From Vibrio salinus (GTDB taxonomy: Bacteria > Pseudomonadota > Gammaproteobacteria > Enterobacterales > Vibrionaceae): a stretch of 64,000 nucleotides of DNA. Where the stretch lies: positions 434,001 to 498,000 of the forward strand of contig NZ_JAJSDZ010000005.1 in assembly GCF_021272385.1 (NCBI RefSeq), in the 5' to 3' direction. Below, one piece after another: positions 26,802 to 36,202 of the stretch. A program made the translations under genes and the position numbers. The notes beneath the pieces were generated by a model. The model had not been told where the DNA came from and did not search any database. It worked only from the letters and a program-made list of their open reading frames with translations. Position 1 is the stretch's first letter, and each line of letters starts with the position of its first letter.

Positions 26802-27315
26802 ATACCATCCTTTCGATACATTCAGTCAATTCAGAAAGTGAATGAGCAGCCGAACGCGCACAGATAACGGCAGGTTTATCACAGATAAGACACTTTCTCA
26901 GTGCCATTTCCTGACTACGCCTGGATACCATTTTACCGTTTTCCCCGCAAACATCTAAATCCATCAGACGGCCTAACCGGTGCGATGACTCGATTTCAAT
27001 CATCGCACGCTTTAGTTCAAGAACATCAGGAACATCAATGGCAAAAATTGCCTCCGGACCTGTGTTTTTCTCCGTTATCTGACGTCCGACAATATTCCAA
27101 CCCTTGTCTTTACAAACCGCTTTTACAGCTTCTGTCGCCTCAGAAAAAACTTTCTTCGACGCAGGGGTCATTTTACATGGGCCGGGAATGTTAATCGTCA
27201 GAGACACCAGTGGCCGGGAAAACCTTGCAAGCATGCTATTCTGCCGGACTACCCGAGCTTCTTTATTTGCTAAATGTTCAGCTAGTCCAACTTCTGTGGC
27301 ACGTTCGGCATTCAT
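26779..27315 (-). CDS. citX: holo-citrate lyase synthase
   Basis: Apo-citrate lyase phosphoribosyl-dephospho-CoA transferase, 178 residues. It attaches the prosthetic group to the CitD serine. Motifs: SSHRLGRLMDLDVCGENG, SRRSQEMALRKCLIC and ICARSAAHS, with the paired cysteines. Its start directly abuts the citF stop, and its end overlaps citG by 23 bases, as expected for coupled translation. This is the functional-looking copy; compare the degenerate copy at 23702-24226. Confidence 0.93.
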   Translation of the reverse strand: MNAERATEVGLAEHLANKEARVVRQNSMLARFSRPLVSLTINIPGPCKMTPASKKVFSEATEAVKAVCKDKGWNIVGRQITEKNTGPEAIFAIDVPDVLELKRAMIEIESSHRLGRLMDLDVCGENGKMVSRRSQEMALRKCLICDKPAVICARSAAHSLSELTECIERMVFDDKRCA

Positions 27316-28827
27316 TTATTTCACCTGTTTAATTACATCAATCACGGAACCATCGCGATAGCGAACATAACCAACAATCCGATCGGTAAATTCGATTGGT
27401 TTAGGTGTTCCTGTCAGCATTCTGGCACGTTCTACCAGTTCTTCTATTGCAAATGTTTTCACACCTGCATAATCCAGCGCTTTTTTAACATCAGGACGAT
27501 TCGGGTTAACCGCAATACCATGGTCGGTTACCAAAACGTCAACTGACTCACCCGGAGTTACAATGTTAAGCACCTGATCAACAACAGTCGGGATTCTTCC
27601 CCTAACCAGCGGCGCAACAACAATAGCTAATTTAGCGCCGGCTGCTGCATCACAGTGACCGCCTGATGCACCACGGATGACACCGTCAGAACCGGTGATC
27701 ACGTTAACATTAAAAGACTTATCAATCTCAAGAGCACTCAGAATGACAACATCCAGACGATCAACAACCGCACCTTTAGACGATGGGTTAGCGTATTCAT
27801 TTGCTGAAATTTCAACATGCTGTTTATTTCTGGCCAAAGAATCGACTGCTCCGCCGTCAAAGCACTGAACATCCAGAAGGTTCTTAATGAGACCTTTTTC
27901 ATGCAATTCAACCATAGTAGCAGTGATACCACCCAAGCCGAATTCAGCAGAAACATTCTGTTTACGCATTTCGCTTTCAAGGAAACGGGTTACTGCCAGT
28001 GATGCGCCACCTGAACCAGTCTGAAGAGAGAAACCATCTTTGAAGTATCCGGAATTAACGATCACATCAACGGTTTTCTTGGCAATAAGAAGTTCACGTG
28101 GGTTTTTCGTTAACCGGGTTTCTCCGCCGCCAATCTTAGCCGGGTCACCGACATTCTCAACCTGAACAATGGCATCCACCTGATCCTGAGAAATAGAAGC
28201 CGGTGTATTTGGATAGTTCACCAACGCTTCTGTCAGAAGAACAACCTTATCTGCATACTGAGCATCAACCTGAGCATAACCCAGAGAACCGCAACGTGAC
28301 TTGCCATTCACACCATTTGCATTGCCGAATTCATCCGTGCATGGAACACCAATAAAGGCAACATCGATATTGATCTCACCACTTTGGATCAAATGTACAC
28401 GTCCACCATGAGAGTGAATATGAATAGGCTCTTCCATAAAACCATTGGAAATGGCATCACCTAATTCGCCACGCAGACCGGAAGTATAAATTTTACTTAC
28501 AACGCCATTTTTAATGTGTGTCAAAAGTGGCGAGTGCTCTGTAGTCAATGAGCTTGATGCAATAGTAAGATTTTTAATTCCCAGTGATGCAATAATATCC
28601 ATTACGTAGTTAATGACTTTATCACCCGCACGGAATGCGTGGTGGAAAGATATGGTCATTCCATCTTTCAGGCCAACATCTTCAATAGCCTGCTGTAAGG
28701 AGTCTTTTAATTTTCCGTCTTCTTTACTGCTGTCAGCAGCTTGAGCTGTCGATTCGTTTTGTCCGGAAAACAGAGTCAATCCAGATTGCTGGATACCGAG
28801 AATCTCATTAGAGGTTAAGTTATTCAT
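27316..28827 (-). CDS. citF: citrate lyase alpha subunit
   Basis: Citrate:acetyl-ACP transferase subunit, 503 residues. Swaps acetyl for citryl on the CitD carrier thioester. Recognisable stretches are GLKDGMTISFHHAFRAGD near 53-70, HSHGGRVHLIQSG, the glycine-rich GSGGASLAVTRF and RGRIPTVVDQVLNIVTPGESVDVLVTDHGIAVNP. It is followed immediately by citX and preceded by citE after nine bases. There are no defects. Confidence 0.95.
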   Translation of the reverse strand: MNNLTSNEILGIQQSGLTLFSGQNESTAQAADSSKEDGKLKDSLQQAIEDVGLKDGMTISFHHAFRAGDKVINYVMDIIASLGIKNLTIASSSLTTEHSPLLTHIKNGVVSKIYTSGLRGELGDAISNGFMEEPIHIHSHGGRVHLIQSGEINIDVAFIGVPCTDEFGNANGVNGKSRCGSLGYAQVDAQYADKVVLLTEALVNYPNTPASISQDQVDAIVQVENVGDPAKIGGGETRLTKNPRELLIAKKTVDVIVNSGYFKDGFSLQTGSGGASLAVTRFLESEMRKQNVSAEFGLGGITATMVELHEKGLIKNLLDVQCFDGGAVDSLARNKQHVEISANEYANPSSKGAVVDRLDVVILSALEIDKSFNVNVITGSDGVIRGASGGHCDAAAGAKLAIVVAPLVRGRIPTVVDQVLNIVTPGESVDVLVTDHGIAVNPNRPDVKKALDYAGVKTFAIEELVERARMLTGTPKPIEFTDRIVGYVRYRDGSVIDVIKQVK

Positions 28828-28836
28828 GGTTACTGC

Positions 28837-29712
28837 CTATTCCTTAATACCTGATTTTGCTTTATCCAGAGTCCACCGGGCACGCTCAATGACCGGTGCA
28901 TCGACCATTTTACCGTTGAGAGAAGCGACACCCGAACCTTGTTCTTCCGCTTCCTTCGCCGCAGCAATAACACGGTTAGCAAAATCAACTTCTTTCTGAG
29001 TCGGTGCAAATACGTTGTGAACTAATTCAATCTGGCGGGGGTTAATCAAAGACTTACCATCAAAGCCAAGCGTTTTGATATGTTCCGCTTCCTGAACAAA
29101 GCCTTCTTCGTTGTTGGCATCAGAGTAAACCGTATCAAATGCCTGAAGGCCGGCAGCTCTTGCAGCCTGAAGAATAGAACAACGGGCAAACATCAGTTCG
29201 GTGCCTTCCGGTGTTCTTTGTGTACGGAGATCTCTCACATAATCTTCCGCACCAAGAGCAATACCAATCAAACGAGGGCAGCAGGATGCAATTGCCACTG
29301 CATTGTTGACACCCTGAGCACTTTCAATTGCAGCCATCATTCTTGTACTGCCAACTTCACGACCACAAGCTTTTTCAACTTCTGTGATTACCCGTTCCAT
29401 TTCCAGAACATCTTCGACTGTATCGGTTTTAGGAAGACGAACAACATCTGCGCCGGCACGAACAACCGCATTGACATCATTAATACCATGCTCTGAATCA
29501 ATAGGGTTGACTCGTACAACCGTCTCAATATCCTGATAGAAGGGATGTTGAAGGGCCTGAAATACTAACATTCTTGCGGTATCTTTTTCCCGGATAGAAA
29601 CAGAATCTTCCAGGTCAAACATGATGGCATCAGGGCGATAGATAAAAGTATTACTAATCATGGCAGCATTAGCGCCCGGTACAAACAACATACTTCTGCG
29701 CAATTTACTCAT
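28837..29712 (-). CDS. citE: citrate lyase beta subunit
   Basis: Citryl-ACP lyase of 291 residues with the HpcH/HpaI-type TIM barrel, splitting citryl-thioester to acetyl-thioester and oxaloacetate. Motifs: [14 protein letters not shown] at the start, MFDLEDSV near 33 with the metal and catalytic acids, [10 protein letters not shown], and [13 protein letters not shown]. Its ATG overlaps the citD stop by four bases. The oxaloacetate it yields is the substrate of the oadGAB pump upstream in the locus. Confidence 0.95.
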   Translation of the reverse strand: MSKLRRSMLFVPGANAAMISNTFIYRPDAIMFDLEDSVSIREKDTARMLVFQALQHPFYQDIETVVRVNPIDSEHGINDVNAVVRAGADVVRLPKTDTVEDVLEMERVITEVEKACGREVGSTRMMAAIESAQGVNNAVAIASCCPRLIGIALGAEDYVRDLRTQRTPEGTELMFARCSILQAARAAGLQAFDTVYSDANNEEGFVQEAEHIKTLGFDGKSLINPRQIELVHNVFAPTQKEVDFANRVIAAAKEAEEQGSGVASLNGKMVDAPVIERARWTLDKAKSGIKE

Positions 29713-30005
29713 TTGACTGACTCCCAGTTTATATCGGCTTGATTAGAAGCTCTCATTAACGCTGCCTGTACGCGCGCTCTGATCACACAATCCAGTGCTC
29801 CACGATCCTCCGCCTCAATACGGACTGAAAGTACATTCATTTCTTCACATACTTTCCGGATTAAGCTTTCTATCGCCTCGCCAAATTGTTTCTGTACGCT
29901 GCTGTTTAGTACTATCTCAACGGTATCTTCCGGAATGGGAGAGATACGAACCTGTATATCGCTCGACTCTAATGTTCCTGCAAAAGCAGGATTGGTAATA
30001 TTCAT
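29709..30005 (-). CDS. citD: citrate lyase acyl carrier protein (gamma subunit)
   Basis: 98-residue acyl carrier subunit. The motif AGTLESSD near residues 9-16 carries the serine that takes the phosphoribosyl-dephospho-CoA group, followed by VRISP. It is the first gene of the minus-strand citDEFXG unit, with citE overlapping by four bases. Upstream lies an 850-base gap containing the promoter and, further away, a MITE-like element. Confidence 0.93.
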   Translation of the reverse strand: MNITNPAFAGTLESSDIQVRISPIPEDTVEIVLNSSVQKQFGEAIESLIRKVCEEMNVLSVRIEAEDRGALDCVIRARVQAALMRASNQADINWESVK

Positions 30006-30858
30006 CTACGAACCTTTAAATTTTGTCTAATCTACGTCCAGAACGAAATAAAGACCGTCTGACTCAATGGTTCCGAAACATAAAACGCTCAGGTAAGATC
30101 TAAAAAGAGTCATCCTTGTTCTCACTATCAGTGATTGGTCCCCAAGAGCTCTACCTCAGGCTCTACGAACGGTAAAATCGCTCGTGTTCTTTATTCCGAG
30201 TTCAGACAGACTGTACCTACTTTTCATATGAAGCATCTAAAACATAGATACCAATCCACCTGAATATAGTCATTTGTTGCAACCCGAAGATCCCTTTTGT
30301 GTTACCACACTATGATCTTTGCACAGCTAACAAGCTTGTTACCCGTCACAAAAATTTTTCTAAGCCCATTTTGCCCCTACTAGGGTCTGTTGATCTTTGG
30401 CGATTAACGTTGTTTATTCGAACGAATTTTAATCGCGATGCAAGGCATGTAGCTTAGTTATCCTAAGCATATGACCGACAACAAAGATCAACAGACCCTA
30501 ACAAAACATGCATTCAAAAGATGAGATACATCAGATCCGTAGTGTACTAACACTCAAATCTTCTATTACAACGCTGGTATGATGAGGCAGATAATCAGGT
30601 AAAAGGATGAGCTAAATCTATTTCATATCGAGATTAAAAGATATTAATAAATTTAATAGTTTTAATTATTTCGGCTCACTGTTCAAAATGGTATATAACT
30701 GATATAACAACAAACCTAAAATTCATTATAATCTATTGATAAATAACAAAAATACAATTATAGAGCACAAAGGAGTATTATCACACTTCACTGAAACAAG
30801 GATATGCGAAAGATAAGAGACAAAGAAGAACAAAGCCCATTAACAAAAAAGCAGAAAT
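30006..30858. other. long intergenic region upstream of citD
   Basis: No coding sequence is supported. The part next to citD (30006-30380) must hold the promoter of citDEFXG; I see no operator that I can name. A MITE-like element occupies 30381-30500. The remainder up to mntR is AT-rich with no gene, ending downstream of mntR. Confidence 0.5.
30381..30500. mobile_element. MITE-like element with perfect terminal inverted repeats
   Basis: Perfect 17-bp terminal inverted repeats, GGGTCTGTTGATCTTTG (30383-30399) and its complement (30482-30498), enclose about 82 bases without an open reading frame. Both ends are flanked by TA (30381-30382 and 30499-30500), the target duplication typical of IS630/Tc1-mariner-type transposition. 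The whole unit is 120 bp. It is too short to encode a transposase, so it would move in trans. The parent insertion sequence is not in the window. Confidence 0.75.
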
Positions 30859-31275
30859 CTACCTGTTCTCAGTCATCAGGTAACGCTGCATTGCTTCCAC
30901 TGTATCTTCGCTGCAATGATGCTCAATGCCTTCCGCATCCGCTTTGGCACTGGCTTCCGGCACACCCATTTTTATCAGGGTTTGGTAAACAATATGATGT
31001 CTTCTGGCTACTTTTTCCGCTAACTGCTTACCTTCCTGTGTTAAAAATACGCCACGGTAGGGTTCGGATTCCACCAGTCCGGCTTGACGCAAACGGGAAA
31101 TAAACTTAGACACCGCTGCCGGGCTGACGCCAAACCGTTTCGCCAAATCGGCGCTGCGGACTTCTCCCCGGGAGGCAAACAAGTCGGCTATTTCTTCTAC
31201 ATAATCTTCAACCAATTCAGTCTGATGGTCTTCTTTCACTTTACTAAAATTACTGCTCTGTTTAAATTTTGGCAT
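30859..31275 (-). CDS. mntR: manganese-responsive transcription regulator
   Basis: DtxR/MntR-family repressor, 138 residues from the ATG at 31275; an upstream in-frame ATG at 31308 would overlap mntH by 29 bases, and neither start has a clear ribosome-binding site. The winged helix spans about 34-75 (ADLAKRFGVSPAAVSKFISRL). The metal-site region DAEGIEHHCSEDT is near 115-127. It is short, with no SH3 domain, as in other MntR proteins. It follows mntH by four bases and probably represses that operon when Mn2+ is plentiful. Confidence 0.9.
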   Translation of the reverse strand: MPKFKQSSNFSKVKEDHQTELVEDYVEEIADLFASRGEVRSADLAKRFGVSPAAVSKFISRLRQAGLVESEPYRGVFLTQEGKQLAEKVARRHHIVYQTLIKMGVPEASAKADAEGIEHHCSEDTVEAMQRYLMTENR

Positions 31276-31279
31276 AACG

Positions 31280-32557
31280 TTATGATACGATAGTGTAATA
31301 AATGACATAGATATTTAACCCTATGATTAAACTACAAATCAAGCTTCCAATCCAGGTTACTGATTTACTGTTTGCCATATCCCCCATGATGGAACGGCGT
31401 GCAGTAAACACAAGTAACGGAACAAGCGCAAACGGAATACCAAAACTCAGAACGACCTGACTCGCCACCAACGCTTTTTGCTCATCAACGCCCAGCATAA
31501 TGACAGCCAGAGCCGGAATCATCGTTACCAGACGACGGACACCAATCGGAATCGTAAAGCGGACAAAACCCTGCATTAATACCTGTCCGGACATCGTACC
31601 GACAATCGAAGAAGATAACCCGGCCAGCAACAAACCGACACCAAAAACAATACTGGCCATTTTGCTGCCCATTAGTGGCGCAAGCAGTTGATAACTTTCG
31701 GATATGGTTGCCACATCGTGATAACCGTTGGAGTAGAAAGCCGATGCGGCTAATGCTAACAACGCCATGTTGACGATACCTGCCAGTGCCATGCCCACAA
31801 TCACATCCATACGATAAAATCTGGCAATAGTTTTCTTCTCCTGATTATTGGACGCTTTGATCCGGTCTTTTGCTAACGCAGAGTGCAGATAAATCACGTG
31901 AGGCATGATGGTCGCACCCAGAATACCCGATGCCAGATAAACCGCATAGCTATCCGGAAAATCCGGGATAAACATTCCTTTTGTTAAACTGACCATATCA
32001 GGACGGCTTAACAGAAGTTCCATTGCAAACCCACTTGCAATAGCCAGAATCATTGCTCCGATGACAATTTCCATCAGACGGAAACCAAGCCGCTGAGTCA
32101 GCAGTGCCAAATACGTGATAACACCGGTCAAAAGAGCGCCATAGATCATCGGAATGTCAAACAGCAGTTTAAACGCCAGTGCCGCGCCCAGAAACTCGGC
32201 CAGATCGGTTGCAATCGCAACCACTTCTGCTTGTATCCAGTAAAACCAGACCACAGGTTTTGGATAACGATCCCGAATGACTTCAGCTAAATTTTTTCCG
32301 GTTGCCACCCCTAACCGGGCTGACATGCCCTGAATCAACATCGCCATTAGATTCGCGGCCAGCACAACCCACAACAGCGCATAGCCGTACCGAGCTCCCG
32401 CTTCAATATTTGTCGCAAAATTGCCGGGATCGACATACGCAACGGCCGCAATCAACGCCGGGCCGAACATCACCATCCAGCTAAACCGTTTTGCCTTGCC
32501 TCGCAGTATATTGGATGCCTGATACTGGATGGCATTATTCGAAATTGCCTGCAACAT
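31280..32557 (-). CDS. mntH: Nramp-family Mn2+/divalent metal importer
   Basis: Proton-coupled manganese transporter in the inner membrane, 425 residues, about 11 hydrophobic helices. The metal-site motifs of Nramp helices 1 and 6 are present: DPGN at 43-46 and MPH in GATIMPHVIYLHSAL. It forms a two-gene unit with mntR. An inverted repeat 20 bases upstream is a candidate MntR operator. Confidence 0.95.
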   Translation of the reverse strand: MLQAISNNAIQYQASNILRGKAKRFSWMVMFGPALIAAVAYVDPGNFATNIEAGARYGYALLWVVLAANLMAMLIQGMSARLGVATGKNLAEVIRDRYPKPVVWFYWIQAEVVAIATDLAEFLGAALAFKLLFDIPMIYGALLTGVITYLALLTQRLGFRLMEIVIGAMILAIASGFAMELLLSRPDMVSLTKGMFIPDFPDSYAVYLASGILGATIMPHVIYLHSALAKDRIKASNNQEKKTIARFYRMDVIVGMALAGIVNMALLALAASAFYSNGYHDVATISESYQLLAPLMGSKMASIVFGVGLLLAGLSSSIVGTMSGQVLMQGFVRFTIPIGVRRLVTMIPALAVIMLGVDEQKALVASQVVLSFGIPFALVPLLVFTARRSIMGDMANSKSVTWIGSLICSLIIGLNIYVIYYTIVS

Positions 32558-32576
32558 TTAACTCACCTCATATAAG

Positions 32577-32590
32577 TTAACCTTGGTTAA
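32577..32590. promoter_or_regulatory. candidate MntR operator
   Basis: Inverted repeat TTAACC-TT-GGTTAA, starting 20 bases before the mntH start codon. It differs from the MntR box I recall from E. coli (AACATAGC half sites), so the assignment rests only on position and symmetry. Confidence 0.35.
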
Positions 32591-32900
32591 TAATCTTATA
32601 TTCGGTTAAATTGCTGATTAAAATCTAATCGTTTAAACCTATTGAAATGATAAGTGTTACCAATTAAGTGCTAATACATCACTGATATAATTATAAAAAA
32701 ACAGAAAAAATAAGAGATAAATATAACGGATTGATTGCGTCTGAAATCAAAAAAATAATTACGTTAGTAACAAAAACGGGCTCAAATCTAAGTAAGCCCG
32801 CTTCATGATCCAATTAAATGAAAGTGACTGATAAGCCCTTTTCGTGCAATGGGATCAAGATAAGAGAGGTGGTTAATCAACGACACCTCTTATCCGGCCA
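32591..32900. other. intergenic, with a hairpin near the aldo/keto reductase end
   Basis: AT-rich and without a supported gene. A hairpin with arms GATAAGAG-AGGTG and CACCT-CTTATC (about 32859-32893, one bulged base pair) lies just beyond the aldo/keto reductase stop. There is no U tract on the minus strand, so it is at best a weak terminator. Confidence 0.4.
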
Positions 32901-33833
32901 CTAAGGAACGGCATGACCCTTTGATGCCGTCCATACCCGAAACCATTGCTCCCGGCTTAATTCAATATTCAGTGCGGCAGCCGCTGCTTTTACTCTCTCA
33001 ATGTTACCTGAGCCGATAATGGGGAAAGGTTTCGATGGTAAACGTCTGACCCAGGCATAAATCACCTGATCCAGCGATGCAGCCCCCACCTCCTGTCTGA
33101 TGGCGTCAAGCTCATCGCGCACACGCAGGCACTGCTCACTCTTATCAGAAAACACACGGCCTCCGGCCAGACATGACCACGCCATGGGCCGAACCGAATG
33201 CATTTGTAGCAAGTCCAGCGTGCCATCGTGCACAACATCAAAATTCAACGGGTTAATTTCCACCTGATTCGTGACCAGTGGAAACGCTAACCGGGACTGT
33301 AACAATTCAAACTGACGAGGCGAAAAGTTGGAGACACCAAAATGATTGACTTTTCCTGCCTGTTTTAATTGAGTAAATGCTTCTGCAACCTCTGCCGCAT
33401 CCATCAGGGCATCCGGACGGTGAATCAGCAGCACATCGATATGTTCCACCTGTAAACGGCGCAGCGAATTATTTACCGATGCCATAATATGATGCCCGCT
33501 GGTGTCGTAGAAATTCACCTTTCGGTGAGGAAACTTATCCGAACACAACTGAATATCGCACTTAGTGACAATCTGTATTTGCTCGCGAACCGACTTATCC
33601 AAAGACAATGCTTCACCAAATAAACGCTCGCACTCGTAGTTGCCATAAATATCGGCATGATCTACCGTGGAAATACCCAATTCGATATGCTGTTTCAGGA
33701 AAGACAATCGTTCCTGCGGCGTCATTTTCCATTCACCCAGACGCCAGTACCCCTGAATCAGTTCAGAAAATTCCGGCCCCTCCGGAGCAACGGGCGCAGC
33801 ACCGACCAGAGGCGCTTCTTTCATCTCTGCCAT
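32901..33833 (-). CDS. aldo/keto reductase (YdhF-like)
   Basis: NADPH-dependent oxidoreductase of about 310 residues with the TIM-barrel AKR fold. Catalytic motif GISTVDHADIYGNYECERLFGEAL (aspartate and tyrosine), catalytic lysine in VTKCDI, the active-site histidine in VLLIHRPDALMD, and GVSNFSPRQFELL. I start at 33833 (MAEMKEAP); the longer open frame adds 31 poorly coded residues. The first 20 residues (APLVGAAPVAPEGPEF) look like an added linker. Likely a general aldehyde/ketone reductase; the substrate is unknown. Confidence 0.85.
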   Translation of the reverse strand: MAEMKEAPLVGAAPVAPEGPEFSELIQGYWRLGEWKMTPQERLSFLKQHIELGISTVDHADIYGNYECERLFGEALSLDKSVREQIQIVTKCDIQLCSDKFPHRKVNFYDTSGHHIMASVNNSLRRLQVEHIDVLLIHRPDALMDAAEVAEAFTQLKQAGKVNHFGVSNFSPRQFELLQSRLAFPLVTNQVEINPLNFDVVHDGTLDLLQMHSVRPMAWSCLAGGRVFSDKSEQCLRVRDELDAIRQEVGAASLDQVIYAWVRRLPSKPFPIIGSGNIERVKAAAAALNIELSREQWFRVWTASKGHAVP

Positions 33834-33989
33834 TTTTATTTTTCTCTTTATTTTGTTGTTAATGGAAATTATGCATGATGCTCTACTGTACCAGTACAAC
33901 GCTCCCGATGTCAGGATAGTTATCACTATTACCCGAGTTTAACTGGTGTCATTTCCAAGGAAAACTGACGAGCTAAGTAGTGAGCCATC

Positions 33990-34847
33990 TTAATTACCTT
34001 TCAAATGGCTGGATTTCTCTTGCCGTAATAGAGCCTTAATTTCGGTAAGCTCTTTTTGTAACGATTCGACCTGTTTATAAGTTGCAAATATCTGTCGTGG
34101 TTCATGTTCCGGGGTGATTAATGGAACATCAGCGTTTTTGTCCTGTTCGGCTAATGCATGTTCTGTTGTCATGGTTTCGATCACCACACCGATCATCATG
34201 TTCAGAAAAACAAATGCCGTCAGGAAGATAAAAGTAAGGTAGTACAGCCAGCTCATAGGGTAGACTTTCATGGTCTCATACATGACATCAGTCCAGTCTT
34301 CGAACGTGGCAACACGGAATAACGTCAACATCGAGATCGAGACATCTCCCCATAACACCTCGTTGATTTGTGAAAAAATCAAGCTGCCGACAACGGCGTA
34401 GATATAAAAAATAATGAACATCAACACGGCGATGTAGCCCATCTTCGGAATCGCTTTAAACAACGCGTTGATCAGCAGTTTCAGTTGAGGTACCGCAGAC
34501 ACCAACCGTAGCACGCGGAATACTCGAAGCAGCCTAGCAATAAGGATGCCCTGCCCTGCAGCCGGTACCAGACTGCCAATGACGATGATCGCATCAAACC
34601 AGTTCCATCCGCTTTTAAAAAAATCCAGCTTATGGCTGTAAGAGAAAAACTTAATGATAATTTCAGCCAGGAAAAACAACAAAATAAACTGATCCAGCCA
34701 ATGAATAGCCGTGCTCACACTGCCAGGAAGTTCAAACGTATTGGCACCAATGGATAGCGCAGCAAGGACAATAACTAAAACGGTAAAGCCCTGAAAATAG
34801 TTGTTGTTATTAATGGCATTAAAGCGAATGTGCAATGAAGAAATCAT
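33990..34847 (-). CDS. voltage-gated cation channel with a calcium-type selectivity filter
   Basis: Single-domain six-helix channel of the bacterial voltage-gated sodium channel group, 285 residues from the ATG at 34847 (AAGGA upstream). The S4 voltage sensor has four arginines at three-residue spacing (R105, R108, R111, R114). The pore loop reads TFEDWTD at 181-187. NavAb has TLESWSM there, and its engineered calcium-selective form has TLDDWSD, so the acidic residues at the fourth and seventh positions predict Ca2+ permeability. The S6 helix is followed by an acidic neck and a C-terminal coiled coil (about 253-280), as in tetrameric BacNav. The role is unknown. Confidence 0.85.
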   Translation of the reverse strand: MISSLHIRFNAINNNNYFQGFTVLVIVLAALSIGANTFELPGSVSTAIHWLDQFILLFFLAEIIIKFFSYSHKLDFFKSGWNWFDAIIVIGSLVPAAGQGILIARLLRVFRVLRLVSAVPQLKLLINALFKAIPKMGYIAVLMFIIFYIYAVVGSLIFSQINEVLWGDVSISMLTLFRVATFEDWTDVMYETMKVYPMSWLYYLTFIFLTAFVFLNMMIGVVIETMTTEHALAEQDKNADVPLITPEHEPRQIFATYKQVESLQKELTEIKALLRQEKSSHLKGN

Positions 34848-35127
34848 GAAAACAAATCCTTTATGAAGACAAAATTTCGAGTCATGAATCCGTTCGGGCA
34901 AAAGATGATAACGAGCGAATACCGACCCTTGTCATTATTTTAGCCACTTTCAGGATATCCTGTACCAGAAACAGAGGCTGAAGCGTTCAGAAAAATTTAA
35001 TCGGCAAATTCCCACATAAACACCTCAACTCGAAGACGGATTAAATAGTAAAACGGATTAAATAGTAAAAATGACGACAGTCCTGAGCACTGTTATTTGC
35101 AAGCTCAACTTATTTGACCTAAAACGA

Positions 35128-35155
35128 GAAAACCCTAGCATTTCTGCTAGGGTTT
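35128..35155 (-). terminator. terminator of the tRNA-Ser gene
   Basis: On the minus strand, AAACCCTAGCA and TGCTAGGGTTTTC form a stem with a short loop, followed by a T-rich run (CTCGTTTT), directly after the tRNA 3' end. Confidence 0.8.
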
Positions 35156-35161
35156 CGAATG

Positions 35162-35249
35162 TGGCGGTGAGTGAGAGATTCGAACTCTCGATACGTTGCC
35201 GTATACACACTTTCCAGGCGTGCTCCTTCAGCCACTCGGACAACTCACC
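35162..35249 (-). tRNA. serW: tRNA-Ser (anticodon GGA)
   Basis: 88-nucleotide type II tRNA on the minus strand. The acceptor stem GGTGAGT pairs with ACTCACC, followed by the discriminator G and an encoded CCA. The anticodon loop CTGGAAA gives GGA (reads TCC and TCT). A long variable arm is formed by TGTATACGGCAACGTATC, and the T arm is GAGAG-TTCGAAT-CTCTC. The gene is alone, with its own terminator. Confidence 0.96.
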
Positions 35250-35379
35250 GAAACTGAACGCGTTGTTCAGCGTGTCGCTAATTTAATGATTCTCTTCACT
35301 TTGGTCAAGCTTAAATATGAAAAAAATACTCAGTTGGCATCTAACTGCCGATATATTAGCAATATTGATTAAAAATAAC

Positions 35380-35829
35380 TCAAATCACATGCACATACCC
35401 GGGGACACGAAACAAACGTCGACAACTATCAAGAAAATAACCGTATACCACCCCCATTGCACACGATATAGCCGCATTACTTGAAACTGCGGTTATTATC
35501 TGATCTGAAGAAGCACCAACTGTAAATAAAATAGCCGCATACACAGGAGATTGAAACAATACATAAGCTAGTAAGTCACTGATATTTTTCATCATCTTAC
35601 CAGATGAAAACTTTGAACCCAGTTTCAACACCGTATCCCTGAACATACCATAAGGCCATGCGATCACAATATTCACAGGGATCGACAGCATTCTTGATGC
35701 CAACGACTGCTCAAGGGTCATATCCGAAATGAATATCTCAATCAACATTCCGGATGCAAAACAGAAAACCACCATTGCAAATGTGTCTGCAACAGCATTT
35801 CTAAGGCAGAAAGAACCTTTGTTTTTCAT
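35380..35829 (-). CDS. alaE: L-alanine exporter
   Basis: Small inner-membrane exporter of L-alanine, 149 residues. It matches E. coli AlaE in [40 protein letters not shown] and the C-terminal [17 protein letters not shown]. About four hydrophobic helices. I start at the ATG at 35829, with GAGG upstream; a TTG three codons earlier lies too close to the ribosome site. It is alone, followed by the tRNA gene. Confidence 0.93.
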   Translation of the reverse strand: MKNKGSFCLRNAVADTFAMVVFCFASGMLIEIFISDMTLEQSLASRMLSIPVNIVIAWPYGMFRDTVLKLGSKFSSGKMMKNISDLLAYVLFQSPVYAAILFTVGASSDQIITAVSSNAAISCAMGVVYGYFLDSCRRLFRVPGYVHVI

Positions 35830-36202
35830 ACATTCCAATTCCTCAACATAAAAAACTATATATTTTTATCATTTCCAGTTTATATGTCTGCAAAAACAAC
35901 GTGCAACTGGAATTTATGGGAATTAAAACATATAAAATGTAGTTTTAATAACCAAATTTAAATATATTTACTGAATAAACAGCTACAAAAAGAAACTCAA
36001 CCAGCACAGCCAACTGGCTCGTTAACAGTAAATTTCTTATGATCGAAAAAGGTTTATAATTGGTTAAATAAATGCGATTAAAATACCTGAGGTAGCCCTT
36101 AGTATTTCGGCTATTACTGGGTGCAAGAACAAAATAATTCTTGCTAAAATGACTGGTTTGTATTTCTCAGTCACATGAAACCAACGGATTACAGGTGAAC
36201 AT

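Noticed and set aside
29080..29496. Plus-strand frame of 138 codons
   Set aside because: Antisense within citE, composition without coding pattern.
30308..30323. CRP-like TGTG...CACA upstream of citD
   Set aside because: The spacing between half sites (four bases) does not fit the six-base CRP spacing.
35058..35286. Open frames on both strands across the tRNA-Ser gene
   Set aside because: The tRNA cloverleaf with CCA and terminator explains the sequence.
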